Positions 52,180 to 60,678 are shown, counted from the first letter of the stretch. The stretch: 64,000 bases of DNA from Streptomyces sp. NBC_01268 (GCF_036240795.1 NZ_CP108454.1:7314001-7378000); one strand, 5' to 3'. Notes: a model not told the origin generated them from the sequence alone. Numbers and translations are program-made.

Positions 52180-53346
52180 ATGACCCAGCGGTTCGGCGAC
52201 TACCAGAACGAGATCTACCTGGCCGGGCTCTTCGGGACCCTGCCCAGCCTTCCCATGACCTTCGCCGAGCTGGAGGACCGGGCCCGCGCCGCGCTCCCGC
52301 CGTCCGTCTGGTCGTACGTCGCCGGAGGCGCGGGCGACGAACACACCCAGCGCGCCAACGTCGAGGCCTTCCGCAACTGGGGCCTGGTGCCCCGGATGAT
52401 GGTCGGCGCCGCGCAGCGCGACCTCACCGTGGACCTCTTCGGACTGCGGCTGCCCACCCCGCTGCTCATGGCCCCGGTCGGCGTCATCGGCCTGTGCGCC
52501 CAGGACGGACACGGCGACCTCGCCACCGCCCGCGCCGCGGCCCGCACCGGCGTCCCGATGATCGCCTCCACCCTGAGCGTCGACCCGCTGGAGACGGTCG
52601 CCGCCGAACTCGGCGACACCCCGGGCCTCTTCCAGCTGTACACCCCGACCGACCGCGCCCTCGCCGAGAGCCTGGTGCACCGCGCCGAGGCGGCCGGCTT
52701 CAAGGCCATCGTCGTCACCCTCGACACCTGGGTCACCGGCTGGCGCCCCCGCGACCTCGCCACCGGCAACTTCCCCCAACTGCGCGGCCACGCGCTCGCC
52801 AACTACACCTCCGACCCCGTCTTCCGCGCCCGCCTCGCCAAGCCGCCGGAGGAGGACCCGCAGGCCGCCGTCCTGGAGTGGACCGGCATCTTCGGAAACC
52901 CGCTCACCTGGGACGACCTTCCCTGGCTGCGTTCCCTCACCACGCTCCCCCTCGTCCTCAAGGGCCTCTGCCACCCCGAGGACGTCCGCCGCGCCAGGGA
53001 CGGTGGCGTGGACGGCGTCTACTGCTCCAACCACGGCGGACGGCAGGCCAACGGCGGGCTGCCCGCCCTCGATGCCCTGCCGGACGTGGTGGCGGCCGCC
53101 GACGGCCTGCCCGTGCTCTTCGACTCGGGCGTCCGCACCGGCGCCGACGCCGTCAAGGCCCTGGCCCTCGGCGCCACCGCCGTCGCCGTCGGCCGACCGT
53201 ACGCCTACGGCCTCGCCCTCGACGGCGCCGACGGCATCGTCCACGTCCTGCGCTCGCTGCTCGCCGAGGCCGACCTCGTCATGGCCGTCGACGGCTACCC
53301 GACCCTCGCCGACCTGCGGGCGGAGGGCGCGCTGCGCCGGGTGTGA
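52180..53346 (+). CDS. Lactate 2-monooxygenase-like FMN-dependent alpha-hydroxy acid oxidase
   Basis: TIM-barrel flavoenzyme, 388 aa. FMN-contact segments include [36 protein letters not shown] and [24 protein letters not shown]; the catalytic His-Arg pair is in [12 protein letters not shown]. Length and the insert region ([19 protein letters not shown]) fit lactate 2-monooxygenase of actinomycetes, which turns L-lactate and oxygen to acetate and CO2. Other hydroxy acids are possible substrates. Terminates in a perfect 18-bp stem. Confidence 0.83.
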   Translation: MTQRFGDYQNEIYLAGLFGTLPSLPMTFAELEDRARAALPPSVWSYVAGGAGDEHTQRANVEAFRNWGLVPRMMVGAAQRDLTVDLFGLRLPTPLLMAPVGVIGLCAQDGHGDLATARAAARTGVPMIASTLSVDPLETVAAELGDTPGLFQLYTPTDRALAESLVHRAEAAGFKAIVVTLDTWVTGWRPRDLATGNFPQLRGHALANYTSDPVFRARLAKPPEEDPQAAVLEWTGIFGNPLTWDDLPWLRSLTTLPLVLKGLCHPEDVRRARDGGVDGVYCSNHGGRQANGGLPALDALPDVVAAADGLPVLFDSGVRTGADAVKALALGATAVAVGRPYAYGLALDGADGIVHVLRSLLAEADLVMAVDGYPTLADLRAEGALRRV

Positions 53347-53378
53347 CGGGACGCGCCCCCTCACACCCGGCGCAGCGC
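53329..53378. terminator. 18-bp perfect stem overlapping the stop codon
   Basis: Arms GCGCTGCGCCGGGTGTGA (53329-53346, including the TGA stop) and TCACACCCGGCGCAGCGC (53361-53378), loop of 14. It separates the flavoenzyme gene from the convergent imine reductase gene. The second arm overlaps the start of a 12-bp repeat array. Confidence 0.8.
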
Positions 53379-53431
53379 CGTCCTCAGCGCCGTCCTCAGC
53401 GCCGTCCTCAGCGCCGTCCTCAGCGCCGTCC
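53374..53431. repeat. 12-bp tandem repeat carrying in-frame stop codons
   Basis: AGCGCCGTCCTC repeated four times (53374-53421) plus a fifth partial copy. On the minus strand each unit contains the same in-frame TGA, so the imine reductase gene (stop at 53420-53422) ends in the first of several equivalent stops. Confidence 0.8.
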
Positions 53432-54334
53432 GAGGACCTCCGCGAGGCGGGAGAAGCCGTCCGCGCCGTGCCCGAGCGCGACCGTCCGGCGGGCCAGGCC
53501 TTCGGCGGCGCGCATCACGCCGGCCTCGATGCCGTGGTCCTCGGAGCTGTGCACGATGTGCGCCATCGACGACACCGCCGAGGTCAGCGGATTGCCCTCG
53601 CCCGAGTACGAGCCGCTCTCCACGTCGTCGGCCCACTCCCGGAAGAGCGGCGGCAGGATCGCCCCGATCCCCTCGGCGAACGGGGCCAGTTCGCGCGGCG
53701 AGACGCCCTCCGCGGCCGCCAGCGCCAGCGCGTGGGTGTACCCCGCCATCGCGGTCCAGAAGATGTCGAGCAGCGCGATGTCGTACGCGGCGGCCCGCCC
53801 CACGTCCTCGCCGAGGTGGGTGTGGGTGCCGCCCAGGACGTCGAGCACCGGCCGGTGCTCATGGTGCAGCTCCTCCGGGCCGCTGAACAGGAACACCGCC
53901 TGGGGCGTGCCGATGGTCGGGGTCGGCGTCATGATGGCGCCGTCGAGGTAGCGGATGCCGTGCTCCTCGGCCCACCGGCCGGTGTCCCGGGCCCGTCCGG
54001 GGGTGTCGGCGGTCAGGTTGAGCAGGGTGCGCCCCTTGAGCGCGGCGGTCACGGGCCCGCGCCGCAGCACGGCGTCCGAGGCGTCGTAGTCGACCACGCA
54101 GACGACCGTCAGCGGGCTCGCCGCGACCGCCTCCTCCGCGGTCGCCGCACCGAGCGCGCCCCGGGCGACCAGCTCGCCGTCCCGGCCGGGAGTGCGGTTC
54201 CACACGGTGGTGCGCACCCCGGCGGCGACGAAGGCCCCGGCGAGGGCGCGCCCCATGGGGCCGAGCCCGATCACCGTGACGGCACGGGGCGCGGGGGAGG
54301 AGGGGGACGTCGGGCGGGCGGGGGAAGAAGACAT
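53420..54334 (-). CDS. Imine reductase-like NAD(P)-dependent oxidoreductase
   Basis: A 304-aa protein of the 6-phosphogluconate dehydrogenase/3-hydroxyisobutyrate dehydrogenase fold. Rossmann motif GLGPMG (residues 23-28), VWNRT next to it, and the imine reductase signatures VVCVVDYDAS, LTADTPGRAR and YLDGAIMTPTPTIG. The proton-donor position falls in YDIALLDIFWT, with Asp at 190, the R-type pattern. It probably reduces a cyclic imine with NADPH. Start ATG 54334. Divergent HxlR gene nearby is the likely regulator. Confidence 0.83.
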   Translation of the reverse strand: MSSSPARPTSPSSPAPRAVTVIGLGPMGRALAGAFVAAGVRTTVWNRTPGRDGELVARGALGAATAEEAVAASPLTVVCVVDYDASDAVLRRGPVTAALKGRTLLNLTADTPGRARDTGRWAEEHGIRYLDGAIMTPTPTIGTPQAVFLFSGPEELHHEHRPVLDVLGGTHTHLGEDVGRAAAYDIALLDIFWTAMAGYTHALALAAAEGVSPRELAPFAEGIGAILPPLFREWADDVESGSYSGEGNPLTSAVSSMAHIVHSSEDHGIEAGVMRAAEGLARRTVALGHGADGFSRLAEVLGRR

Positions 54335-54403
54335 GACGGAACTCCCTTGTACATGAGGTAGGTAAGAAGGAAAGAGACGCCGATACGCCGGAGGACGACG
54401 CCG

Positions 54404-54754
54404 ATGACGCGCAGCCGCGCCCTGGACACCGACGTGTGCGGAGTGACCGCCGCGATCGCCGTGATCGACGGCAAGTGGAAGACCCTGTTGCTGTGGCTGC
54501 TGGAGTCCGGCCCGCACCGGCCCGGCGAACTGCGCCGGAAGGTCCCGGCGATCAGCGAGAAGGTGCTGACCCAGGCCCTGCGGGAGATGGAGACGGACGG
54601 TCTCGTCCACCGTGAGGTGCACGACGTGGTGCCGCCGAAGACCGTCTACTCGCTGACCGGTTTCGGCCACGAGCTCGCCCGGGCGCTGGCCCCGCTCTCC
54701 GACTGGGGCCACCGCAGGCTGGACCGGCTCGCCGAGGAGCGCGCCGCGTCCTGA
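54404..54754 (+). CDS. HxlR-type transcriptional regulator
   Basis: A 116-aa winged-helix protein with the single-cysteine N-terminal motif (ALDTDVCGVTAAIAVIDGKWKTLLLW) seen in redox- or aldehyde-sensing HxlR/HypR/YodB proteins, and the wing EMETDGLVHREVHDVVPPKTVYSLTGFG. It is divergent from the imine reductase gene, 69 bp apart, a typical regulator-target layout. The 69-bp region (54335-54403) is AT-richer than its surroundings and contains TTGTACATGAGGTAGGTAAG, the likely operator/promoter. Confidence 0.85.
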   Translation: MTRSRALDTDVCGVTAAIAVIDGKWKTLLLWLLESGPHRPGELRRKVPAISEKVLTQALREMETDGLVHREVHDVVPPKTVYSLTGFGHELARALAPLSDWGHRRLDRLAEERAAS

Positions 54755-54843
54755 TCCCTCGTCGTCCTCCTTTCGCGCGGCGTGCTCCGGGGCGTTCCCC
54801 CCGGGCTCGATCAGGTTCTCCCGGGGCGTGGGTGGCGACAAGT

Positions 54844-54861
54844 ACCCACAAAAAAGTGGGT
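54844..54861. repeat. Inverted repeat with A6 loop
   Basis: ACCCAC (54844-54849), AAAAAA, GTGGGT (54856-54861), in the 187-bp gap before a quinone oxidoreductase gene. The A-tract loop is rare in this genome. It could be an operator or a short hairpin; no function assigned. Confidence 0.55.
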
Positions 54862-54941
54862 GTCGGCGAACCCCGTTGAAAGTACGACGGTCATCGAACT
54901 ATGGTGATCATCCGCGTTCGGAACGACGAGGGGGAGGCGTG

Positions 54942-55964
54942 ATGGGCACCAGGACGGTGCGGTTCCACGAGTACGGCGGACCCGGGGTGCTGCGGATCGA
55001 GGACGAGACCGTGGGGGAGCCGGGCCCCGGCGAACTGCGCGTACGGATCGACGCGATCGGCCTCAACCGGGCCGAGGCGCTCTACCGGGCCGGCACCTAC
55101 ATCGAGGACGTCGAGGAGTTCCCGGCCCGCCTCGGCGCCGAGGCCTCGGGTGTCGTCGAGGCGGCCGGTCCCGGTGTCGCCGGGTTCGTGCCCGGTGACC
55201 CGGTCAGCGTGGTGCCCGCCTTCTCGATGAACGCGTACGGCGTCTACGCGGAGCGCGCCATCGTGCCCGCCTCCGCCGTGTTGCGCCGCCCCGAGGGCGT
55301 CGGCGCGGTCGAGGGCGCCGCCGTCTGGATGCCGTACCTCACGGCGTACGGGGCGCTGGTCCAGGTCGGCGGCATGGGCGCGGGCGACACGGTCGTCATC
55401 ACCGCGGCCTCCAGCAGCGTCGGCCTCGCCGCGATCGCCATCGCCCGCCGGGTGGGCGCCCTGCCGATCGCCACCACCCGCACCGGCGCGAAGAAGGACG
55501 CGCTGCTCGCGGCCGGGGCCGCCGAGGTGATCGTCACCGAGGAGGAGGATCTGGTGGCACGGGTCCGCGAGGTCACCGGCGGGCGCGGCGCCGAGTTCGT
55601 CTTCGACGCCGTAGCGGGGCCCGGGGTGCTCGACCTCGGCCGGGTCGTGGCGCCCGGCGGCACGCTGTTCGTGTACGGCGCGCTGAGCGGGCTGACCACT
55701 CCTTTCCCGGGCTTCGACCTCGGGATGCCGGCCCTGAACATGCGCACGTTCACCCTCTTCGAGACCACCCACGACCCGGAACGGCTGCGGCGCGCCGCGG
55801 CGTTCGTCTCCTCGGGACTGCGGACCGGGGCCTTCCGGCCGGTCGTCGACCGCACCTTCCCGCTGGAGGAGATCGCCGAGGCGCACCGCTACCTGGAGGC
55901 GGGTGCCCAGGTGGGCAAGATCGTCGTCACCGTCGACCACGGCCCGCGTCCGGCCGGCACCTGA
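54942..55964 (+). CDS. Zinc-less NAD(P)H:quinone oxidoreductase-like MDR protein
   Basis: A 340-aa MDR protein. Nucleotide motif ITAASSSVGLAAIAIARRVGA near residue 150, and GAEFVFDAVAGPGVLDLGRVVAPGGTLF after it. No zinc-ligand cysteines. It belongs to the CrtA/zeta-crystallin-type quinone reductases and resembles the product of the gene at 33599 in fold. ATG at 54942 (GTG three bases earlier also possible) with GGGGGAGG five bases upstream. A 9-bp stem follows. Confidence 0.83.
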   Translation: MGTRTVRFHEYGGPGVLRIEDETVGEPGPGELRVRIDAIGLNRAEALYRAGTYIEDVEEFPARLGAEASGVVEAAGPGVAGFVPGDPVSVVPAFSMNAYGVYAERAIVPASAVLRRPEGVGAVEGAAVWMPYLTAYGALVQVGGMGAGDTVVITAASSSVGLAAIAIARRVGALPIATTRTGAKKDALLAAGAAEVIVTEEEDLVARVREVTGGRGAEFVFDAVAGPGVLDLGRVVAPGGTLFVYGALSGLTTPFPGFDLGMPALNMRTFTLFETTHDPERLRRAAAFVSSGLRTGAFRPVVDRTFPLEEIAEAHRYLEAGAQVGKIVVTVDHGPRPAGT

Positions 55965-55979
55965 GTCCTGCGTCGGGGT

Positions 55980-56010
55980 GTCCTGCCGTCCGGGCCGGGC
56001 TCGGCAGGAC
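55980..56010. terminator. Terminator hairpin after quinone oxidoreductase gene
   Basis: GTCCTGCCG (55980-55988) / CGGCAGGAC (56002-56010), perfect 9-bp stem, ending six bases before the IS element's CTAG target site. It shields downstream genes from read-through into the IS. Confidence 0.65.
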
Positions 56011-56073
56011 GCCCGCTAGGCCGTGTTTTAGAAGTGGGCTTCGCCGTTCGCCCTGCGCCGTGATGATCGCGGT

Positions 56074-56943
56074 GTGGGGCGAGGGGATCTTTCTGACGAG
56101 CAGTGGGCCGTGCTCGAGCCGATGCTGCCGGTCGCGATGCGGGGCAGGCCGGCGGTGGGGCGGAGGAGGCTGATCGATGGGATCCGGTGGCGGGTTCGTA
56201 CCGGTGCTCCGTGGCGGGATCTGCCGTCGGAGTACGGGCCGTGGCAAACGGTCTACGGACTCTTCCGCCGCTGGCAACGTGATGGCACCTGGCCCGAATT
56301 GCTGACCGGACTGCAGGCCCGGGCGGACGCGGGCGGGCTGATCACGTGGGAGGTCAACGTCGACTCCACGATCTGCCGGGCCCATCAGCACGCTGCAGGC
56401 GCCCGCCGCGACGGACAGGCCCAGAAGGAACCGCCGGGCGGCACCCGCAGCGAACCCGACGACCACGGCCTGGGCCGGTCCCGGGGAGGCTTCACCACCA
56501 AGATCCACCTGGCCTGCGAGCAAGGCCAGCGGCCGCTGTCTCTACTGGTCACCGCAGGTCAGAGTGGTGACAGTCCTCAGTTCGCCGCCGTCCTGGAAGG
56601 CATCCGGGTCCCCCGCACCGGACCGGGCCGTCCCCGTGTCCGTCCCCTGCGAGTGCGGGGCGACAAGGCGTATTCGTCCCAGGCCAACCGGGCCTACCTG
56701 CGAAAGCGGGGAATCCGGTGCACGATCCCCGAGCCTGCCGACCAGGTGGCCAACCGCAAGCGGCGGGGGAAGGCCGGCGGGCGGCCTCCGGCGTTCGACC
56801 GCGAGGACTACAAGGCCCGGCACGCGGTCGAGTGCGGGATCAACCGGCTCAAGCGCAACCGTGCGGTCGCCACCAGGTTCGACAAACTCGCCGTCCGCTT
56901 CGAAGCCACCGTCCTGATCGCCGCGATCGGCGAATGGTTATGA
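56074..56943 (+). CDS. IS5-family DDE transposase (single ORF)
   Basis: A 289-aa transposase. Catalytic DDE residues D97 (VDSTICRAH), D197 (VRGDKAYSS) and E253 ([19 protein letters not shown]) are all present, with the family N-terminus [14 protein letters not shown] and [15 protein letters not shown]. Most IS427-group elements need a programmed frameshift to join two ORFs; here a single uninterrupted ORF is seen. GTG start with GGGGCGAGGGG-type purines. Likely active. Confidence 0.92.
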   Translation: MGRGDLSDEQWAVLEPMLPVAMRGRPAVGRRRLIDGIRWRVRTGAPWRDLPSEYGPWQTVYGLFRRWQRDGTWPELLTGLQARADAGGLITWEVNVDSTICRAHQHAAGARRDGQAQKEPPGGTRSEPDDHGLGRSRGGFTTKIHLACEQGQRPLSLLVTAGQSGDSPQFAAVLEGIRVPRTGPGRPRVRPLRVRGDKAYSSQANRAYLRKRGIRCTIPEPADQVANRKRRGKAGGRPPAFDREDYKARHAVECGINRLKRNRAVATRFDKLAVRFEATVLIAAIGEWL

Positions 56944-57015
56944 CCGGTCTGAGCTGTCGGTTCCTCATGCAATGCTGACCGCGACCAGGATCGACAGGGT
57001 GAGGGAGAGACAGCG

Positions 57016-57345
57016 ATGGGGGCTCAGTACTACGGCGCCGACAGCGAGAACGGCGACCGCATCGACGACCCCTCCGAGGACGCGCTGTTCATGATGATCA
57101 GCGACCTCAACAACTCCGACAACACCTTCGTCGTCGTCCAGCCCGACGAGGACGACCCCGTCTGGTTCGCCTCCGTGGCCGTCCTCGATGAAGGCGGTTA
57201 CGAGATCGTCCGCCGTGACACCTCCCGCGACGAGCACGAGGTCACCACGGCGACCAGCATCAGCAACATCGCCCGCGACCTCACCATCTGGATGGCCGCC
57301 CGCGACTTCCCCGGACGGCCAACCAAGCAGGTCAGCGAGTTCTAA
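57016..57345 (+). CDS. Passenger gene in the IS: small acidic protein, possible Imm1-like
   Basis: A 109-aa acidic protein (MGAQYYGADSENGDRID at the start, FMMISDLNNSDNTFVVVQ and DDPVWFASVAVLDEGGYEIV further on, SNIARDLTIWMAARDFPG near the end). No known family can be named for certain; the alpha/beta pattern is reminiscent of Imm1-type immunity proteins. It is the second gene in the IS, has GAGGGAGAG eight bases before its ATG, and its TAA stop (57343-57345) lies inside the right terminal inverted repeat. It is therefore a fixed part of the element. Its composition is less GC-extreme at third positions than chromosomal neighbours. Confidence 0.72.
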   Translation: MGAQYYGADSENGDRIDDPSEDALFMMISDLNNSDNTFVVVQPDEDDPVWFASVAVLDEGGYEIVRRDTSRDEHEVTTATSISNIARDLTIWMAARDFPGRPTKQVSEF

Positions 57346-57353
57346 AACACGAC

Positions 57354-57827
57354 CTAGCCGGCCTTCGGGGCCGCCGTACGGCCGCTCCGGCTCCACCACC
57401 GCCGGCGCCGGGGCCGGTCGGGCAGCCAGCCGAAGGCCAGCGAACTGCCGACGAGGCCCAGCAGCATGCCGATGAAGAAGCCGCCGAGGTTGGACGTGAC
57501 CCAGGTCGCCAGCGAGGCGAGCACGCCGATCACCGAATAGAACAGCCGCTGGCGGGGGTTGAGCACGATGAGCAGCCCGCACACCACCATCAGGATCGGC
57601 AGCACGTAACCGGCCAGGCTGTCCGCGCCCGCCGCGAGCACCACGGCGACGCTCGCCCGCTGGGTCACCAGGATCTCCACGCCGCCCAGCGCCACGGCCA
57701 CGCCCGCGCCGAACGGCCTGCGGTGCCGCCAGCGCCGGAAGGCCCGCCACGGATGGCGGCGGTGTGCCGCCGCCACCGGTGCCGGGGCGACGGCCTGGTC
57801 GGTGCTCTGCGGGGCGTCCGGCGCCAC
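57354..57827 (-). CDS. DUF6114 membrane protein
   Basis: A 157-aa membrane protein with about four hydrophobic segments after a basic, Pro/Ala-rich N-terminus (HRRHPWRAFRRWRHRRPFGAG); segments include AVALGGVEILVTQRASVAVVLAAG and GYVLPILMVVCGLLIVL. The DUF6114 family is found mainly in Streptomyces beside DUF6230 proteins. GTG 57827 lies two bases after the DUF6230 stop, so the pair is translated together. Its TAG stop is part of the CTAG duplicated by the IS insertion. Confidence 0.82.
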   Translation of the reverse strand: MAPDAPQSTDQAVAPAPVAAAHRRHPWRAFRRWRHRRPFGAGVAVALGGVEILVTQRASVAVVLAAGADSLAGYVLPILMVVCGLLIVLNPRQRLFYSVIGVLASLATWVTSNLGGFFIGMLLGLVGSSLAFGWLPDRPRRRRWWSRSGRTAAPKAG

Positions 57828-57829
57828 GC

Positions 57830-58474
57830 TCAGCAGCCCTTCGAGCTGAAGCCCATGTGAAGGTCGGGCAGGGTGAACCGGGTCGCGGTGGTGGCGTAGT
57901 TGTTCTGCCGCACCTTGGTGATGTTGACCTTGTCGGCCTGCTGGCCGAAGGAGCCCAGCGGGCCCTTGATCGGCGGCTTGTCGTAGGTGCTGGCGTCGCC
58001 GCCGATCTCGATGTTCTCGAACTCGGCCAGCTTCGCGGCCATGTCGACCGAGTCGGTGGTCAGCCCCGAGGCCTTGACCGGGGTGCCCTTGTTGCCCGCG
58101 GTGATCAGCAGGTGGGTGCCGCCGAGCTCCACGCTCTGGCACAGGTTGGTGAGCTTGGCCTCGCGGAACGCGGTCACGATCACCAGCACCTGGCCGCCGG
58201 TGTCGCCCTCGTTGGGGCTGCCCTCGGCCATGGTGTCGAGCGCCCCGAACTGCCCGAAGCCCGAGCCCTCCAGGGAGTCGGCGGTCACGACGAACGGCAT
58301 TCCGGAGATGGCGAACTGGGCGGCGAGCGCGCCGGAGGCGGTCAGTCCGACCAGGGCGCCGGCGATGAGGAACGCGGGTACCCCCATGTACGCGGCGCGG
58401 CGGTAGCGCACGCCGCCGCGTCTGTCCGTGTCGGGAGGGGAGTCGGGTCCGTTGGTGTCTTCGGACAGGGCCAT
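57830..58474 (-). CDS. DUF6230 secreted/membrane-anchored protein
   Basis: A 214-aa protein: basic N-terminus (RRGGVRYRRAAYMG), one hydrophobic signal/anchor segment (VPAFLIAGALVGLTASGALAA) and a soluble domain with FAISGMPFVVTADSLEGSGF and NNYATTATRFTLPDLHMGF. Function unknown; found with DUF6114 in many streptomycetes and thought to be cell-envelope proteins. A TTGACT-N17-TACGGT promoter lies 123 bp upstream on this strand. CAGGAG precedes the ATG. Confidence 0.83.
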   Translation of the reverse strand: MALSEDTNGPDSPPDTDRRGGVRYRRAAYMGVPAFLIAGALVGLTASGALAAQFAISGMPFVVTADSLEGSGFGQFGALDTMAEGSPNEGDTGGQVLVIVTAFREAKLTNLCQSVELGGTHLLITAGNKGTPVKASGLTTDSVDMAAKLAEFENIEIGGDASTYDKPPIKGPLGSFGQQADKVNITKVRQNNYATTATRFTLPDLHMGFSSKGC

Positions 58475-58596
58475 GCGGTGCTCCTGACATGAGTGAGGAA
58501 ACGGAGCGCGGCGACGTCCTGGCGCGGACGGTTCCCCCACCCGCCTGGGTCTTCCGGACTCGTGCGGAGGCAGTCGTGCCGCAGGGAACCGATCGG

Positions 58597-58625
58597 ACCG
58601 TACGCCCGGGGATACACGCAGTCAA
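58597..58625 (-). promoter_or_regulatory. Promoter of the DUF6230-DUF6114 operon
   Basis: Read on the minus strand: TTGACT (58625-58620), 17 bp, TACGGT (58602-58597). Good match to the housekeeping sigma consensus, about 120 bp before the DUF6230 start codon. Confidence 0.65.
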
Positions 58626-58653
58626 CTCCCCGGTAACAAAAGGCTGTTGAGGA

Positions 58654-59355
58654 TCAAGGAGTGGGAGATGCAGCCGGTCCGACCGGGCCGGCGAAGGGGG
58701 AGACGACCACGTGCACCAGCGCGTCGAGCAGGTCCACGAGCCCCGCGAAGCGGCCCTCGTCGACCGCCTGGTGCACGGCCGCGTGGACGGCGCCGACCAC
58801 CGTGTCCACCAGTTCGGCCCGGCCGACCCCCGGCGGCCCCGGCGGGGCGTCCGTGAAGAACCGTCGAAAACTGGCCAGAAGTTCGGACCGTGCGCGGCGC
58901 CCCGCGGGCCCCACCGACTCGATCTCGACCACCATCGTGGCGAAGGCCGGGGTGTCGGCGAGCAGGGTGAGCAGCACCCGCAGCCCGGCCCGTACGGCGG
59001 TGGGCCAGGAGGCGGCGCCGCCGGCCTCCTCGTACGCCCGTTCCATGGCCCGCACCACCGTCTGCGTGCCACCCCGGAAGGCGGCCACCATCGCGTCCTC
59101 CTTGCCGGAGAACAGCTCGTAGAAGACCGGGCGGGTCACCCCGGCGGCCCGGCAGATGTCGCTGATCCGGGCGCCCGCGTAGCCGTTCGCCGCCACCGTG
59201 CGGGCCATGCCGTCGAGGAGCCGCTCGCGCTGGCGCGAGGCCACCTGCTCGGGACTGAGCCGGCGCGGACCCGGCCGCAGCGAGCGCTCGGGCTCACGGC
59301 CCGTGCGGGCTCCCGGCAGGACCAGTTCCTCCTCGACACCGCGCGTGCTCGTCAT
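58654..59355 (-). CDS. TetR family regulator
   Basis: A 233-aa repressor. HTH region ISDICRAAGVTRPVFYELFSGKEDAMVAAFRGG near residue 60-95, preceded by an extended basic N-terminus (residues 1-40). The C-terminal ligand domain is variable (VVEIESVGPAGRRARSELLASFRRFF). It probably regulates the DUF6230/6114 operon downstream on its own strand, or the secreted protein gene divergent from it (416 bp away). ATG at 59355. Confidence 0.83.
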   Translation of the reverse strand: MTSTRGVEEELVLPGARTGREPERSLRPGPRRLSPEQVASRQRERLLDGMARTVAANGYAGARISDICRAAGVTRPVFYELFSGKEDAMVAAFRGGTQTVVRAMERAYEEAGGAASWPTAVRAGLRVLLTLLADTPAFATMVVEIESVGPAGRRARSELLASFRRFFTDAPPGPPGVGRAELVDTVVGAVHAAVHQAVDEGRFAGLVDLLDALVHVVVSPFAGPVGPAASPTP

Positions 59356-59770
59356 CGGCCACTTCCTCCGGTGGTTGTTGACGCCACATGCCCGACAGGA
59401 TTACAACCCTCGTGGGTTTTCCTCTCGGTGTTCCGGGCGCATCGGTGGAGCCGCACCCCCGTGGGACGGGATGCGTCGCCGCCGCGGACCGCACACCGAG
59501 TATTACGCTCCACCCCGTATCGCGACACCGCTGTCGGAGATCCGTGGCGCCGGATCCCTCCGGCGGCGTCCGTCGCCCTCGTGTCGCCGCCGTGTCACCG
59601 CGTCCCCGTGAGCTCCGGCGTGCCGTTCCCGACGGCCGTCCCCGGTACGCGATCCCCGCACGGCGCGACCCCTCGTGCGTTCCCGTGAGCCCGCACGTCC
59701 TTCTGTGCGTGCCCACCCACGCCGACGTTCGCGTTCTTCCACCCTCCGCCATCGTGCGAAAGGAACCCCC
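59356..59770. other. 415-bp divergent gap with a candidate TetR operator
   Basis: Contains the dyad AACCC (59405-59409) / GGGTT (59414-59418), 50 bp from the TetR start and 353 bp from the secreted protein's ATG, possibly the regulator's site. The rest is GC-rich with no supported gene; AAAGGA lies just before 59771. Confidence 0.5.
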
Positions 59771-60436
59771 ATGGACAAGCGTGCCCTCACCGCGGCCTTA
59801 GGCGCCGCCGTCGCCGCCGTGCTCGCGATCACCGGCTCCGCCGCCGCGACCGCCTCCGCCGGAGAAGTCCTCACCACCGGCAGCCCGACCGGCCCCGCCG
59901 TCGCCTCCGGCGACGTCCTGTCCGCCTCGCTCTCCTCCGGGACCACGGCGAGAATCGCCACCACCCTGGGCGGCAGCACCGGCATCACCTGCAACACCTC
60001 GGCGTTCACCGCCACGGCGAACACCAACCCGACGGCGCCCGGCACCGCGACCGAGACGGTCACGGCCCACACGCTCAGCACCTGTACCACCAACATCATC
60101 GGTGCCACCGGCGTGCAGAGCATCACCGTCAACAACCTGCCGTTCGCGGCTTCCGTCACCTCCGGCGGCTCGCTCACCGTCTCGGCGGGCGCCGCGGGGC
60201 CGATCCAGACCACGCTGAAGATCAACACGATCCTCGGCGTGACCACCTGCGTCTACCGGGCGGGCAGCCTGACCGCCACGCCGTCCAACACGGACAACTC
60301 GCTCAGCTTCAAGGACCAGCTGTTCACCAAGTTCAGCGGCCCCGGCACCTGCCCGGCCAACGGCTACTTCACCGCCAAGTACGGGCCGGTGCGCGACACC
60401 ACCCAGGCCGGCAGCCCGGTCGTCTTCGTCAACTGA
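59771..60436 (+). CDS. Secreted Tat/Sec protein of unknown function (adhesin-like composition)
   Basis: A 221-aa exported protein: signal peptide MDKRALTAALGAAVAAVLAIT... ending near SAAATASA, then Thr/Ser/Gly-rich sequence with strand-rich pattern and two to three cysteines (ITCNTS, TCTTNI, CVYRAG, TCPANG). Streptomyces have many such proteins of unknown role, often expressed in aerial growth. ATG 59771 has AAAGGA six bases upstream. Ends with a strong hairpin. Confidence 0.8.
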   Translation: MDKRALTAALGAAVAAVLAITGSAAATASAGEVLTTGSPTGPAVASGDVLSASLSSGTTARIATTLGGSTGITCNTSAFTATANTNPTAPGTATETVTAHTLSTCTTNIIGATGVQSITVNNLPFAASVTSGGSLTVSAGAAGPIQTTLKINTILGVTTCVYRAGSLTATPSNTDNSLSFKDQLFTKFSGPGTCPANGYFTAKYGPVRDTTQAGSPVVFVN

Positions 60437-60455
60437 CCCTCCGGCTCCCGCCGTC

Positions 60456-60490
60456 ACCTCCTGGCCGCCGCACCGTGGCGGCCAGGAGGT
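60456..60490 (+). terminator. Terminator hairpin after secreted protein gene
   Basis: Perfect 14-bp stem ACCTCCTGGCCGCC (60456-60469) / GGCGGCCAGGAGGT (60477-60490), loop of seven, 20 bp after the stop. Confidence 0.8.
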
Positions 60491-60678
60491 CCTCGCGCGC
60501 GCCGGCGCCCGGCCCCGGACCGCGCGGGTACCGTGCATCGCCGGGGCCACTGCGCCCGCGCCGCCCGGCATACCGGGGGCCCTGCTCAGGGAGGACGGCG
60601 AGACCGGGGGTGCGGCTGCCCCAGGGGTGCGCGATCCGGTCCACCGACGCTTCCCTCACCCCTCCGCGGGCCGGGCCG

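Larger units (their letters stand above)
56020..57353 (+). mobile_element. IS5-type insertion sequence with passenger gene (1,334 bp)
   Basis: Terminal inverted repeats GCCGTGTTTTAGAA (56020-56033) and TTCTAAAACACGAC (57340-57353) match at 13 of 14 positions and are flanked by direct CTAG duplications (56016-56019, 57354-57357), as for IS5-family IS427-group elements. It holds an intact transposase and a second gene between the transposase stop and the right end. It sits between a hairpin and the 3' end of a DUF6114 gene on the minus strand. The duplicated CTAG preserves that gene's TAG stop, so the insertion did no damage. Near-identical ends and an intact transposase suggest recent insertion. 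Confidence 0.85.

Noticed and set aside
54790..54842. GAACCTGAT-like segment on the minus strand resembling a TPP riboswitch core
   Set aside because: Only about nine bases match; the other conserved helices are absent and no thiamine gene follows on that strand.
56016..57357. Target duplication read as TA (IS630-like)
   Set aside because: The ends, DDE spacing and transposase sequence are IS5-like and both flanks show CTAG.
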